Assembly (NCBI GenBank): GCA_020635455.1
Contig: JACJZT010000010.1
Span: forward strand, 1 to 58,300
Reading direction: 5' to 3'
Length of the DNA stretch: 58,300 bases
DNA from: Flavobacteriales bacterium
GTDB lineage: Bacteria; Bacteroidota; Bacteroidia; NS11-12g; UBA9320
Positions 23,758 to 33,484 of this stretch are shown here, piece after piece (positions within the stretch are counted from its first letter, which is position 1; the number at the start of each line of letters is the position of its first letter). A program made the translations under genes and the position numbers. The notes under the pieces are model-generated. The model was given only the letters and a program-made list of their open reading frames with translations. It searched no databases and was not told the DNA's origin.

Positions 23758-24446
23758 TTCGTATTGATATTATAACGCTTTTACCGGAATTATTGAAAAG
23801 TCCTTTAGAACATTCAATTTTGAAAAGAGGACAGGATTCGGGTAAAATCCAGATCCATGTTCATGACCTGCGCAGTTATGGGTTGGGAAAACACAAACAG
23901 GTAGATGACTACCAGTTTGGAGGAGGAGCGGGAATGGTAATGAGAATAGAGCCGGTATATGAGATCTTGAAGTTCTTAAAAAAACAAAGAGACTATGACG
24001 AAGTCATTTATCTAACGCCGGATGGGGAAAGGTTTGAACAGAAAACGGCAAACATGCTTTCACTTTCTCAAAACCTCATTTTGCTCTGCGGGCATTATAA
24101 AGGTATAGACGAACGAATACGAGAATACCTCGTTACAAAAGAAATATCCGTTGGTGATTATGTACTTACAGGAGGTGAAATTCCGGCACTTATCCTTACC
24201 GACGCAATTTGCCGACTCGTTCCCGGAGTAATGAACGACGAACAATCGGCTTTAACAGACAGTTTTCAGGACGGATTGCTTGCACCTCCTATTTATACGC
24301 GACCTGCAGAATTCATGAACATGAAAGTACCCGAAATACTTCTTTCCGGAAACCTCAAAGAGATAAATGAATGGAGAGAAGAGCAGGCCTATACTAAAAC
24401 AATGAAAAGACGCCCCGATCTACTTAACAATAACCCGGATGCTTGA
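23754..24446 (+). CDS. trmD: tRNA (guanine37-N1)-methyltransferase
   Basis: TrmD methylates G37 of tRNAs that read CNN codons, preventing +1 frameshifting. The 230-residue protein has the SPOUT knot motifs YQFGGGAGMVM, LCGHYKGIDERI and GDYVLTGGE, with the catalytic Asp in a family-typical place (ALTDSFQDG). The ATGA overlap with rimM indicates translational coupling. The downstream exonuclease gene overlaps the end by 8 nt. Length and motifs are standard. Confidence 0.97.
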   Translation: MIRIDIITLLPELLKSPLEHSILKRGQDSGKIQIHVHDLRSYGLGKHKQVDDYQFGGGAGMVMRIEPVYEILKFLKKQRDYDEVIYLTPDGERFEQKTANMLSLSQNLILLCGHYKGIDERIREYLVTKEISVGDYVLTGGEIPALILTDAICRLVPGVMNDEQSALTDSFQDGLLAPPIYTRPAEFMNMKVPEILLSGNLKEINEWREEQAYTKTMKRRPDLLNNNPDA

Positions 24447-25206
24447 ACTTAAAAACCCTCTGATCATATTTGACATCGAAAGTACAGGAGTAAATACTTT
24501 CAAAGACAGAATAATTGAGATCTATCTCATTAAAATATTTCCGGACCTTAGCGAAGAACATCTTCACTTTTACTTTAATCCCGGAATTCCAATACCGGCA
24601 GAAGCTACTGCAATTCACGGAATACGGGATGAAGATGTAAAGGATATGCCAAACTTTACTGAAAAAGCACATCAGTTAAATTCTTTCTTCGAAAAATGTG
24701 ACCTTGGGGGTTTCAATTCAAACAAATTTGATGTACCCATCCTTGTTGAAGAATTCTACCGGGCAGGTATTCAATTTGAACTTGAAAAAAGAAAATTCGT
24801 TGACGTAATGCGTATTTACCATACAATGGAACCGCGAAACCTGAGTGCAGCATACAAATATTACTGTGATAAGGAACTTGATAATGCGCATTCAGCAAAG
24901 TACGACACAATTGCCACATATGAGATCCTTAAAGCACAGATCGAAAAATACCCTGAACTTGACAGCAATACGGATGCACTCCACGAAATATCCATACAGG
25001 GCAATCTGGTAGATCTGGCAGGCAGAATTGCCTATAATGAAAAAAAGGAAGAAGTTTTTAATTTCGGAAAGCACAAAGGAAAACCGGTAAGAGAAGTGTT
25101 TAAAAAGGAATCTTCCTATTACGACTGGATGATGCAAAGTGAATTTCCGGCCAATACAAAGAATATTTTAACAAGGATACGGTTAAGCATGCTAAAGGAA
25201 CAATAA
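24439..25206 (+). CDS. DnaQ-like DEDDh 3'-5' exonuclease
   Basis: A 255-residue nuclease of the DnaQ/epsilon type. ExoI is FDIESTG (Asp, Glu), ExoII is GGFNSNKFDVPIL (Asp), and ExoIII is HSAKYDTIAT (the H-x4-D of the DEDDh class), so all four acidic residues and the His are present. A C-terminal module of about 60 residues (FNFGKHKGKPVREVF, YYDWMM) follows; this short domain is seen in many Bacteroidota exonucleases of this kind. It overlaps trmD by 8 nt. Whether it serves the replicative polymerase as proofreader or acts in repair cannot be told from the sequence. Confidence 0.92.
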   Translation: MLELKNPLIIFDIESTGVNTFKDRIIEIYLIKIFPDLSEEHLHFYFNPGIPIPAEATAIHGIRDEDVKDMPNFTEKAHQLNSFFEKCDLGGFNSNKFDVPILVEEFYRAGIQFELEKRKFVDVMRIYHTMEPRNLSAAYKYYCDKELDNAHSAKYDTIATYEILKAQIEKYPELDSNTDALHEISIQGNLVDLAGRIAYNEKKEEVFNFGKHKGKPVREVFKKESSYYDWMMQSEFPANTKNILTRIRLSMLKEQ

Positions 25207-25218
25207 ATAAAATCGATT

Positions 25219-26682
25219 ATGAACCAACTGGAGATATCATCAACCCTAACCCTTCAAAACATTCAGGAATTCATCGAATCTGACCTGAACCTTGTTTTTG
25301 ACGATGAAGCCATTAATAAAATTGAAACCTGCAATCGTTATTTAACCAATAAAATTAAAGACCCTGAGGCTGTTTATTATGGCATCAATACCGGATTCGG
25401 TTCACTCTGTCATACTAAAATAGGAAGTGCAGACCTTCAAACCCTTCAGGAGAATTTACTAATGTCGCATGCTTGCGGAGTTGGGGAGCAAGTGCCGGAT
25501 ACCATTGTGCGATTGATGTTGCTCTTCAAGATCAAATCTTTAAGTCTTGGTTATTCAGGAGTAAAAACCGAAACAGTGAAGATGCTGGTTGATTTTCTGA
25601 ATAAAAAATTACACCCTTTTGTTTATAAACAGGGATCCCTTGGAGCTTCAGGCGACCTTGCTCCTCTTGCACATTTGACTTTGCCACTAATTGGCAAGGG
25701 AAAGCTTAACAACCTTTCAAGCGCGGAAGTATTGCAAAAGAATGGTTTGCAGGCAATAAAACTTGGACCTAAAGAAGGATTAGCTCTGATAAACGGCACT
25801 CAGTTCATGACTTCTTATGGATTATACAGCCTGATCTTAAGTAAAAAACTACTGAATTATGCAAACAGAATTGCGGCTTTGAGTCTTGAAGCTTTTGATT
25901 GCCTCGCGGAACCATTTCAACCACAGATACATAAGGTCCGAAATCACAAAGGGCAGATCGAAACCGCCAAAACCATACGGGAATTGTTGAGAGGGAGTAA
26001 GATCATGGAAGCACCAAAAGAACAAATTCAAGACCCATACTCCTTCAGGTGTATTCCACAGGTGCACGGAGCAACCATGGAGGTGATCGGGCAGGTTGAA
26101 AACGTTTTTCTTAGAGAGGTAAACGCAGTAACCGACAATCCAAACATCTTTCATGAAGATGATCTTATACTTTCCGGCGGGAATTTTCATGGTCAGATAC
26201 TTTCGCTGCATGCGGATTTCCTTGCAATGGGTATGGCTGAGCTCGCCAACATTTCGGAAAGAAGGACCTATAAACTTATCTCGGGTAAAAGAGGCTTACC
26301 CGATTTTCTGGCACCTGATCCCGGCTTGAATTCAGGCTTTATGATCCCCCAATATACTGCTGCCTCAGTGGTAAGCCTGAACAAGCAATTGTGTACGCCT
26401 TCTTCGGTCGACAGCATTGTGAGCAGCAATGGACAGGAAGACCATGTTAGCATGGGCGCAAATGCTGTTTTAAAGTTGATCAGGGTAGTTGAAAACGTAG
26501 AAAAAGTTTTGGCAATCGAATTGTTTACGGCATGTCAGGCAGCTGAAATCAGAGGAGCTGAAAACCTGTCTGATTCATCCCTCGAATTGTTTAAAAAAGT
26601 ACGAGAGGTAATTCCATTTATTTCGGAGGATACAGAGATGTCAGGATATATTCAGGCTGCTCAAAAGATCCTTTCTTCATAA
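25219..26682 (+). CDS. hutH: Histidine ammonia-lyase
   Basis: HutH deaminates L-histidine to urocanate, the first step of histidine use. The 487-residue chain carries the Ala-Ser-Gly triad at 143-145 (GSLGASGDLAPL) that cyclises to the MIO electrophile, the YGINTGFG loop carrying the catalytic Tyr, and NGTQFMTSYG. Length and motifs fit HutH, but Bacteroidota also have HAL/TAL-related aminomutases in this superfamily, so substrate is likely but not certain. The other hut genes are not in this window. It begins 12 nt after the exonuclease gene. Confidence 0.9.
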   Translation: MNQLEISSTLTLQNIQEFIESDLNLVFDDEAINKIETCNRYLTNKIKDPEAVYYGINTGFGSLCHTKIGSADLQTLQENLLMSHACGVGEQVPDTIVRLMLLFKIKSLSLGYSGVKTETVKMLVDFLNKKLHPFVYKQGSLGASGDLAPLAHLTLPLIGKGKLNNLSSAEVLQKNGLQAIKLGPKEGLALINGTQFMTSYGLYSLILSKKLLNYANRIAALSLEAFDCLAEPFQPQIHKVRNHKGQIETAKTIRELLRGSKIMEAPKEQIQDPYSFRCIPQVHGATMEVIGQVENVFLREVNAVTDNPNIFHEDDLILSGGNFHGQILSLHADFLAMGMAELANISERRTYKLISGKRGLPDFLAPDPGLNSGFMIPQYTAASVVSLNKQLCTPSSVDSIVSSNGQEDHVSMGANAVLKLIRVVENVEKVLAIELFTACQAAEIRGAENLSDSSLELFKKVREVIPFISEDTEMSGYIQAAQKILSS

Positions 26683-26707
26683 GGTATAAATAGGGCTATC
26701 CATAACA

Positions 26708-27352
26708 GTGCAAAACCAAAAAAACATTCTGGATTGTTACAACAAAACTGCAGTTAATTATGCAGAAAAGTTCAAAGACGAGTTTGAATGGAAGCATTTT
26801 GACAAGTTGCTTCTTGGCACTTTTTGCAAAGAAAATCTCCGGGCCGGTCGAATGATCGACCTTGGATGTGGACCTGGTCAATCTACAAAGTTTGTTTATG
26901 ACAGTGGTCTTAAGAATATACTCGGCACAGATCTTTCTGAAGAAATGGTTAAGGTTGCAAGTAACCTGTTCCCTGAAATTGAATTTGAAACCGCAGATAT
27001 GCTAAAACTTAATTACTCAGAAAGCACTTTCGGATCCGCAATTGCTTTTTATTCGATCGTTCATTTTGATTATTCTCAGGTAAGAAGGGCTCTTTCAGAG
27101 GTTAAAAGAGTGCTCATTCCTAAAGGTCAAATACTTTTTTCATTTCATGTCGGGGATGAAATTATTGAATTGAATAGCTTTTTGGAAAAGGAAGTTCAGA
27201 TCAAATTCAGGTTTTTTGAAGTCAATAAAATAAAGGAAATACTTCTTAACCTGAACTATGAGATCCTTGATATTGTTCTCCGCGACCCCTACCCTGCAGA
27301 GCACCCTTCAAATCGCGCCTATATCTGGGTGAGAAATGGTAAATTGTCTTAA
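26708..27352 (+). CDS. SAM-dependent class I methyltransferase
   Basis: A 214-residue methyltransferase of the UbiE/COQ5-like type 11 class. The AdoMet-binding motif I is MIDLGCGPGQST near residue 55, motif II/III follow as ILGTDLSEEMV and ETADMLKL, and IAFYSIVHF is the post-core motif. The start is a GTG at 26708; the first residues (NILDCYNKTAVNYAEKF) fit the family well. No partner gene indicates its substrate; small-molecule methylation is the general expectation. It follows hutH by 25 nt. Confidence 0.88.
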   Translation: MQNQKNILDCYNKTAVNYAEKFKDEFEWKHFDKLLLGTFCKENLRAGRMIDLGCGPGQSTKFVYDSGLKNILGTDLSEEMVKVASNLFPEIEFETADMLKLNYSESTFGSAIAFYSIVHFDYSQVRRALSEVKRVLIPKGQILFSFHVGDEIIELNSFLEKEVQIKFRFFEVNKIKEILLNLNYEILDIVLRDPYPAEHPSNRAYIWVRNGKLS

Positions 27353-27436
27353 TAAAAATCAATTGAGATAAGTAATCCATTAAATAAGCTTTGCAGGATT
27401 TTAAACTACCTGTCCAATCAAAACCATTAAAGCGAA

Positions 27437-28066
27437 TCAGAACAAGCCGTTCAGTTCAGCTTCGACCTTATTGATCACCAAACCAAAATCTTCAGGTTTG
27501 TTTTCAAAATCAAGATCATCAACATCGATAATCAATAAAGCACCATCCTTATAATTTGAAACCCATGCTTCATACCGTTCATTAAGGCGCTTCAGGTAAT
27601 CAAGTCGAATCGAATCCTCATATTGTCTGCCTCGTTTCTGGATCTGGTTTACCAGTGTAGGTATCGATGCACGCATATAGATCATCAGGTCCGGAGGTTT
27701 TATCATACTTTTCAAACTTTCAAAGAGAGATTTATAAGTATTAAAATCTCTGGTTGACATCAATCCCATTCCATGAAGATTAGGTGCGAAAATGTTCGCA
27801 TCTTCATAAATGCTTCTATCCTGAATAACCGATGTATTTCCACTTAATATTTCAAGAATACTGTTAAAACGGGTGTTCAAAAAATAGATCTGCATGTTAA
27901 AGGACCAACGGTGCATATCGTCGTAAAAGTCACTGATGTATGGATTGTCATCCAATGCTTCAAAATGTGGTTCCCAGTTGTAATGCTTGGCCAACTGTCG
28001 GGTAAGGGTTGTTTTACCAGCACCTATGTTGCCTGCTACAGAAATTAATTTGGGAGAAACGCTCAT
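27437..28066 (-). CDS. Deoxynucleoside kinase
   Basis: A 209-residue P-loop kinase of the dNK/dGK/dCK family that salvages deoxynucleosides to 5'-monophosphates. Visible motifs are the Walker A GNIGAGKTT, the DRSIYED signature with catalytic Arg/Glu region, and the LID region QIQKRGRQYED with its Arg residues. The usual tail (YKDGALLIIDVDDLDF) follows. Substrate preference cannot be read reliably. It stands alone on the minus strand, with about 160 nt of non-coding DNA between it and trpS. Confidence 0.92.
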   Translation of the reverse strand: MSVSPKLISVAGNIGAGKTTLTRQLAKHYNWEPHFEALDDNPYISDFYDDMHRWSFNMQIYFLNTRFNSILEILSGNTSVIQDRSIYEDANIFAPNLHGMGLMSTRDFNTYKSLFESLKSMIKPPDLMIYMRASIPTLVNQIQKRGRQYEDSIRLDYLKRLNERYEAWVSNYKDGALLIIDVDDLDFENKPEDFGLVINKVEAELNGLF

Positions 28067-28230
28067 TTGGAATTATTTTTTTTGATAACTGTCATTTATT
28101 CATTGGCCTTCACGTCATGAATTATTAATTCACAGACTGAACAGCGAATTTAATTTATTTTTTCTTTTGGCAAGTTTTAAATGCATCATTTTTACTACCA
28201 TTTGCAATAAGATACACACATGGTTTGTGA

Positions 28231-29235
28231 TTAATAAAATTTTCTGAAGCCTATGATCCTTCGTACCTCCTCCAGAGTAGCCGAAGCACTTTCCCTGGCC
28301 TTTTCAGCTCCTGTCTTTGCGGTTTTGGCAAGCAACTCATTGTCACCTAAAACCTCATGTATGCGTTCTCTTTTGGGTTTAATAAAACCCTCCATATCCA
28401 TTGCGAGTTGTTTTTTCATGTCCCCATAACGAATGCTGCAATCGTTGTAAGCGTTTTCAAAATGCTCAATGGTTGAGGTTTCAGATACCAGCTTCATAAT
28501 GTCGAAAAGATTTTGCACTACTTCGGGTTTTTGCTGATTCTGTACTTTAGGGCCTTCATCGGTAACGGCACGCATAATCTTTTTGGTGTTAACCTTTTCG
28601 TCGTCGGCCAGAAAGATCGCATCGGCATCTCCTCCACTTTTGCTCATTTTCCCCTTACCGGTCAACCCGGGGATCTTAACCAGTTCTTTCGAATAGGAAA
28701 ATGCTACAGGTTCGGGAAAGAAATCTACTTCATATAGCCGGTTAAACCGGTTTCCAAACTGCCTGGTCATTTCAATGTGTTGCTCCTGATCTTTACCTAC
28801 CGGAACTTTATGTGCGCGGTGTATAAGGATGTCGACAGCCATCAAAACAGGATAGGTCAATAATCCGGCATTCACATTATTTGGATTTGCCCTAACTTTC
28901 TCCTTAAATGAAACGGACCGTTCCAACTCACCAACATAGGCATTCATGTTCATATAGGTATACAACTCTGAAATTTCAGGAACGTCACTTTGTATAAACA
29001 GTGTGCAATCCTTGTTGTCAAGGCCTGCGGCAACATATTCGGCCAATACATGACGAACACTTGAGTGAAGGTCCTGAGGTGTTGGATGCGTTGTAAGTGA
29101 ATGAATGTCGGCTATGAAAAAAAAACAATTATAATCGTGTTGCATCCGGATAAAACTATTTACTGCTCCGAAATAATTTCCCAAATGCATTTTGCCGGTT
29201 GGCCGGATACCACTAACAACGGTTTCTTTCTTCAT
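28231..29235 (-). CDS. trpS: Tryptophanyl-tRNA synthetase
   Basis: Class I aminoacyl-tRNA synthetase that charges tRNA-Trp. The 334-residue protein has the HIGH-type motif (MHLGNYFGA), the KMSKS motif (GKGKMSKSGGDADAI) and the KDQEQHIEMTR helix. The frame extends 4 codons upstream to a TTG at 29247, but the ATG at 29235 (MKKETVVSGIRPTG) is the usual start. A minus-strand TAnnTTTG-like box (TATTTTTG, 29252-29245) is too close to the start to be convincing. Confidence 0.97.
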   Translation of the reverse strand: MKKETVVSGIRPTGKMHLGNYFGAVNSFIRMQHDYNCFFFIADIHSLTTHPTPQDLHSSVRHVLAEYVAAGLDNKDCTLFIQSDVPEISELYTYMNMNAYVGELERSVSFKEKVRANPNNVNAGLLTYPVLMAVDILIHRAHKVPVGKDQEQHIEMTRQFGNRFNRLYEVDFFPEPVAFSYSKELVKIPGLTGKGKMSKSGGDADAIFLADDEKVNTKKIMRAVTDEGPKVQNQQKPEVVQNLFDIMKLVSETSTIEHFENAYNDCSIRYGDMKKQLAMDMEGFIKPKRERIHEVLGDNELLAKTAKTGAEKARESASATLEEVRRIIGFRKFY

Positions 29236-29299
29236 GATCGCAGACAAAAATAGCAGGTGAAACAGGAATTTAAAACAATGTTAAAAACTTATTTAAACC

Positions 29300-30058
29300 T
29301 TATGTTTCACGCGAATCTCCACCTAAATCTATGCCGTCGTACAAAACATCCGTTAAATATAAACCGCATGCCTGAACAGAGGTTCCTGCATTTTGACGCT
29401 TCCCGGCCTTTATTATGGTGTGCAGATCTACAATTTCCATTTTACCATAACCAATTTCCAGTAAGGTTCCAACAATTGCCCGAACCATATTGCGCAAAAA
29501 ACGGTCGGCGCGAATGGTAAAGACCATTTGTGAATTTTCATTTGTCCATTCTGCCTTTCGGATCTCACAGCGAAAAGTCTGGTTGTCGGCCCCTTTTTTT
29601 GAGAAGCATTCAAAATCGTTGTAATTGAAGAGAATTTTAGAGGCCTTATTCATGGATTCGATCTTTGGAACACGTTTCTGGTAAAGACTCAAATCGTTTA
29701 AAAACGGATCCTTCTCAAAATGCATGTAATACTTGTATTCCCTTTCGGTGGCAGAAAAACGCGCATGAAATTCTTCAGGTACGGTATACTGTTCTTGTAT
29801 TGCGATATCAACCGGCAGCATTGCATTCAGACTTTGTTTAAAGGAAGATGGCAAAGGTGTATCACAATCAAAATGAGCATAGTAACATTTTGCATGCACG
29901 CCTGTATCGGTGCGTCCGCATCCTATAGTTTCAACGCTTCTGCCCAATAATCTCGTAAGTGAATCCTCGAGGCAATCCTGCACCGTATTGGCATTGATTT
30001 GTTTCTGCCATCCGTGATAACGGGTGCCGTTGTATGAGAGTTTGAGGAGGTGTTTCAA
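29300..30058 (-). CDS. truA: tRNA pseudouridine(38-40) synthase
   Basis: TruA makes pseudouridine at positions 38-40 of the anticodon arm. The 252-residue protein starts with the family-typical LKLSYNGTRYHGWQ and has the catalytic Asp motif CGRTDTGVHA, then FRCEIRKAEW and RNMVRAIVGTLLEIG. The start codon is TTG (30058); no ATG precedes the first conserved strand, so the TTG is well supported by the N-terminal match. About 250 nt without a gene lie upstream, holding only a short dyad (TCACT-ac-AGTGA, 30185-30196). Confidence 0.95.
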   Translation of the reverse strand: MKHLLKLSYNGTRYHGWQKQINANTVQDCLEDSLTRLLGRSVETIGCGRTDTGVHAKCYYAHFDCDTPLPSSFKQSLNAMLPVDIAIQEQYTVPEEFHARFSATEREYKYYMHFEKDPFLNDLSLYQKRVPKIESMNKASKILFNYNDFECFSKKGADNQTFRCEIRKAEWTNENSQMVFTIRADRFLRNMVRAIVGTLLEIGYGKMEIVDLHTIIKAGKRQNAGTSVQACGLYLTDVLYDGIDLGGDSRET

Positions 30059-30309
30059 GCTGAATTTTTGAATAACAAAATAAGGTGTTTAGATTCTTAT
30101 TACCTTCACACGTTATTCAATTGTAGGTATCTTACTTTTTTTTAGTCTTTCATACGAATTGGGTACTGTGAAATAAATCTTACATCACTACAGTGAAATA
30201 TCCCCATGAGCCGGATTTATGTGGGTAGGAGTATGAATTAGTCTTTAGGTCAAACTTTTGAAAGAATTAACTATTGAACATATCAATATTTTAGTTTTGG
30301 TTTGTATTT

Positions 30310-30801
30310 ATGTTACAACGCAAACAAAGCCTTTGGCTTGGACTCATCTTTTTCCTCTGTATGTTCTCCGTTTATTTCAACATTCCTTTCAGAGAAATTG
30401 AGGGTAAACTGGATGGCAAAATGACCGAAACGCTGCATGCAAGTATTGGATTCGCAAAAACGGAGATCGATATCATCAACAGTGAAGTAAAGGTAAAGGA
30501 GAATATTGGGCTAAAATGGCTTGTGATCCTAACCGGTTTACTTGCTTTACTGAATATTTTTTTATTTAAAAAGCATTCTTTGCAAATATTGATCTGTAAA
30601 CTGGTTTTTGCACTTGTAGTGCTAATGGCAGCTGCAATGTATTTTTACGGTTGGAGCATACGGCTGGTAGATTACGACCCTAAAAGTCAGATCATTATCT
30701 CTGTAATATTTCCGCTTTTGTATGCCTATGCAAATTTTCGGGCACTTAAAGGGATCCGGCACGATGTATCCCTCATAAAGTCATACGACAGGATCCGGTA
30801 A
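30310..30801 (+). CDS. DUF4293 family membrane protein
   Basis: A 163-residue membrane protein with four TM helices, of the Bacteroidota-specific DUF4293 family. The recognisable features are the MLQRKQSLWLGLIF start, an extracytoplasmic loop after the first helix, and the C-terminal cytoplasmic helix ending in LIKSYDRIR. The function is unknown. A TAnnTTTG match (TAGTTTTG, 30292-30299) lies 10 bases before the ATG, perhaps too close for a normal leader. The peptide ABC ATPase gene follows 3 nt downstream. Confidence 0.85.
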   Translation: MLQRKQSLWLGLIFFLCMFSVYFNIPFREIEGKLDGKMTETLHASIGFAKTEIDIINSEVKVKENIGLKWLVILTGLLALLNIFLFKKHSLQILICKLVFALVVLMAAAMYFYGWSIRLVDYDPKSQIIISVIFPLLYAYANFRALKGIRHDVSLIKSYDRIR

Positions 30802-30804
30802 TCA

Positions 30805-32451
30805 ATGGGATCAATTCTTAAGGTTACCGAGTTTTCGGCAACAGCAAACAAAACTTTGCTGGTAGATGATCTTTCATTTGAAATTGCTGAAGGCAAAATT
30901 ACCGGTATCGTCGGTGAATCAGGCTCAGGTAAAAGCGTAACCTGCATGGGAATAACAAATCTTTTACCCAAGAACATTCGTTTAAAAGGAAAGGCCGTTT
31001 TTTCCGATACAAAAGGTAATCAAACCAATCTGATGGAATTGTCTGATGAAGCTTTGAGGCCATTCAGAGGTCGTGAAATTGCTTATATTTTTCAGGAACC
31101 AATGACTGCTTTAAATCCGGTACTAACATGCGGTTATCAGGTTGAAGAAGCTCTCAGGTCGCATCAGAAAATGAATTCCGAAGAACTTAAAAATAAAGTT
31201 CTTGAACTATTTAAAGAGGTCCGCTTACCCGATGTTGAACGCATTTACAAATCATACCCTCATCAAATTTCTGGTGGACAACGCCAAAGAGTCATGATCA
31301 GTATGGCTGTATCGAATGAACCACGACTTCTTATCGCCGACGAACCCACCACGGCACTCGATGCGTCGGTGCAAAAAAGTATCATTATGCTTTTAGAGGA
31401 AATGGTAAAAAAAAGGAATATGGCCATGATCTTTATTTCTCACGACCTGAACTGTCTTCATTCGCTTGCCGACGAGATCCTTGTGATGTATAATGGAAAA
31501 ATGGTTGAATCCGGTAATGCCGAAGAAATTTTCAACCATCCCAGGCACCCATACACAAAGGCTCTCATGAAAACCCGTCCAAAATATTCCGAATCCGGAA
31601 AAACGCTGCCAACCATTCCGGATCTTCTTCAAAAAATGGACGACGGCAGTTTTGTAGAGAAGGAGTTTAAAACCGGGATCAGGCCAAAAATGGAATTCGG
31701 CGAAAAAGTGCTACAGATCGAAAACCTTTATAAAAGTTATGGAAAGAAATCGTTGTTTGGAAAAAGCAAACCTCTTAATCCGGTTCTGAAAGGTCTCAAT
31801 TTCGAATTGACAAAAGGAGAAACCCTGGGCATTGTTGGAGAATCGGGTTGTGGAAAAAGTACTTTGGCCAAGATCCTGACGGGTCTTGAAAAAAGTAGCG
31901 ACGGAAGTATCCGGTATTATGAACAGAATTTGCAAAAGGGACAGCATATTCAAATGGTATTTCAGGATCCTTTTTCATCCCTCAATCCATCCATCATGGC
32001 CGGAAATGCCTTGACCGAACCTCTGATGATTCACAAAAAACTAAAACAGGGGGAAGCTGAGTTGAAGGCACTTGATCTGTTAGAATTAACAGGTCTTTCA
32101 AAAGAATTTTATTACAAATATCCACATCAAATGTCGGGTGGTCAGCGACAAAGACTATGCATTGCAAGAGCGCTTTCAACCGAACCTTCCATCCTCATCC
32201 TCGACGAAGCCGTTGCTGCCCTCGACGTATCGGTGCAGTCGCAGATCCTTAATTTGTTGAAAGACCTGCAGTTAAAATTAAAACTTACCTATCTGTTTAT
32301 TTCTCACGACCTCAATGTTGTGGGTTACATTTCCGACAAGGTCATGGTCCTTAAAAACGGAGAGATCGAAGAAATGGAAGAGACTGCCTCTATTTTTAAA
32401 GACCCTAAATCACAATATACCAGGTTCCTTTTAGATTGTATGTACGAATAA
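30805..32451 (+). CDS. Double-NBD peptide-type ABC transporter ATPase
   Basis: A 548-residue fusion of two nucleotide-binding domains like a DppD-DppF or YejF protein, which power uptake of oligopeptides, nickel chelates or peptide antibiotics. NBD1: Walker A GESGSGKS, signature SGGQRQR, Walker B LLIADEPTTAL. NBD2: Walker A GESGCGKST, signature SGGQRQR, Walker B ILILDEAVAAL. Between them is the oligopeptide-type C-terminal segment HPRHPYTKALM. No permease or binding-protein gene is adjacent, so its partners are encoded elsewhere. Confidence 0.93.
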   Translation: MGSILKVTEFSATANKTLLVDDLSFEIAEGKITGIVGESGSGKSVTCMGITNLLPKNIRLKGKAVFSDTKGNQTNLMELSDEALRPFRGREIAYIFQEPMTALNPVLTCGYQVEEALRSHQKMNSEELKNKVLELFKEVRLPDVERIYKSYPHQISGGQRQRVMISMAVSNEPRLLIADEPTTALDASVQKSIIMLLEEMVKKRNMAMIFISHDLNCLHSLADEILVMYNGKMVESGNAEEIFNHPRHPYTKALMKTRPKYSESGKTLPTIPDLLQKMDDGSFVEKEFKTGIRPKMEFGEKVLQIENLYKSYGKKSLFGKSKPLNPVLKGLNFELTKGETLGIVGESGCGKSTLAKILTGLEKSSDGSIRYYEQNLQKGQHIQMVFQDPFSSLNPSIMAGNALTEPLMIHKKLKQGEAELKALDLLELTGLSKEFYYKYPHQMSGGQRQRLCIARALSTEPSILILDEAVAALDVSVQSQILNLLKDLQLKLKLTYLFISHDLNVVGYISDKVMVLKNGEIEEMEETASIFKDPKSQYTRFLLDCMYE

Positions 32452-32470
32452 GGTATATTTGAATTTAAAG

Positions 32471-32887
32471 ATGAAACATTCAACCGAAATAAAAGTAAGG
32501 GGATTTCATATCGATGTATTTGGGCATACCAACAATGCCCGTTATCTCGAATTCATGGAGGTTGCACGCTGGGAATTATTTGACGAATTATTAAGTAATG
32601 GATATTTTAAAAACCAGAATTTGGGGTTCGTTGTAGTGAACATCAACATTGATTACATGGCAACTTCGCATATAAATCAAACCTTGCTTATTGAAACCGA
32701 ATTAAAAAAAATTGGCAATAAAAGCATCGTCTATCATCAACTTGTTAAAGAAAAAGAATCAAATCAACCCATTTGCAAAGCCGATGTAACCTTTTGTCTT
32801 TTGGATCTTAAAACCAGAAAGACCATTGTTGTTGAAGGAGATAATTTAAAGACCATCCGATCCCTTTTCGAACCCGTGGTTTCGTAA
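32471..32887 (+). CDS. Hotdog-fold acyl-CoA thioesterase (4HBT/YbgC-like)
   Basis: A 138-residue thioesterase of the 4-hydroxybenzoyl-CoA thioesterase type. The catalytic-loop signature IDVFGHTNNARYLEFME includes the Asp and the hot-dog central helix. Length is typical. The frame is open to a TTG at 32459, but the ATG at 32471 is a better start. An octamer TATATTTG at 32454-32461 resembles a -7 box but overlaps the likely leader, so I do not call it a promoter. The substrate is probably a medium- or long-chain acyl-CoA or acyl-ACP; the next gene is an acyltransferase, which fits a lipid context. Confidence 0.9.
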   Translation: MKHSTEIKVRGFHIDVFGHTNNARYLEFMEVARWELFDELLSNGYFKNQNLGFVVVNINIDYMATSHINQTLLIETELKKIGNKSIVYHQLVKEKESNQPICKADVTFCLLDLKTRKTIVVEGDNLKTIRSLFEPVVS

Positions 32888-32914
32888 TTGCATACATAAG
32901 AGAAATAGATTGTC

Positions 32915-33478
32915 ATGTATAACCGAATACTAAGACCTGTTTACATTTTCATCTTTGAAATGGTCCTCGGCTGGAAGATCGTAGGCAAAAAACCGGATCA
33001 TAAAAAATTCATCATTATTGCCGCACCTCACACCAGTAATTGGGATTTCATGGTTGGTGAATGGGCAAGGGCAAGCCTTAGAATGAAATCGTGGTATGTG
33101 GCTAAAAAAGAGCTTTTTATTTGGCCATTTGGGTACTTGTTCCGATTGCTCGGGGGTTTTCCGGTTGACCGAAAAAAGAATTCAAATCTTGTTGAACAAA
33201 TTGTGGCGATTTATGATCATCGCGATGAGTTCAATATTACCATCGCTCCTGAAGGCACACGATCGTATAACCCTGACTGGAAAAGCGGGTTTTACAACAT
33301 TGCCATGCTTGCCAAAATTCCTATACAGATGGCTGCTTTCGACTATCCAAGCAGAACCGTTACCTTTGCCGAACCCTTTTTTCCAAAAGGAGATTTTAAG
33401 GAAGATCTGATCTTTATTAAATCCTTTTTCAAAGACTTCAGGGGTAAAAATCCTGAAAATGGGGTAAGGCTGGATTAG
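32915..33478 (+). CDS. PlsC-like 1-acylglycerol-3-phosphate acyltransferase family
   Basis: A 187-residue acyltransferase of the PlsC superfamily, which acylates lysophosphatidic acid or related lipids. The HX4D catalytic motif is HTSNWD, and the phosphate-binding motif is APEGTRSYN. The N-terminus has a membrane-associated hydrophobic stretch (PVYIFIFEMVLGW). The protein is short and matches the small Bacteroidota subgroup of this superfamily, so the acyl acceptor is uncertain. It converges with gldG, with 6 nt between the ends. Confidence 0.88.
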   Translation: MYNRILRPVYIFIFEMVLGWKIVGKKPDHKKFIIIAAPHTSNWDFMVGEWARASLRMKSWYVAKKELFIWPFGYLFRLLGGFPVDRKKNSNLVEQIVAIYDHRDEFNITIAPEGTRSYNPDWKSGFYNIAMLAKIPIQMAAFDYPSRTVTFAEPFFPKGDFKEDLIFIKSFFKDFRGKNPENGVRLD

Positions 33479-33484
33479 AAAATT

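Noticed and set aside
30185..30196. TCACT-ac-AGTGA dyad between truA and DUF4293 as an operator
   Set aside because: Short, isolated and with no regulator nearby; kept only as a remark under truA.
32454..32461. TATATTTG as a promoter for the thioesterase gene
   Set aside because: Only 9 nt from the ATG with no -33 box and the previous gene ends just upstream; chance match is more likely.
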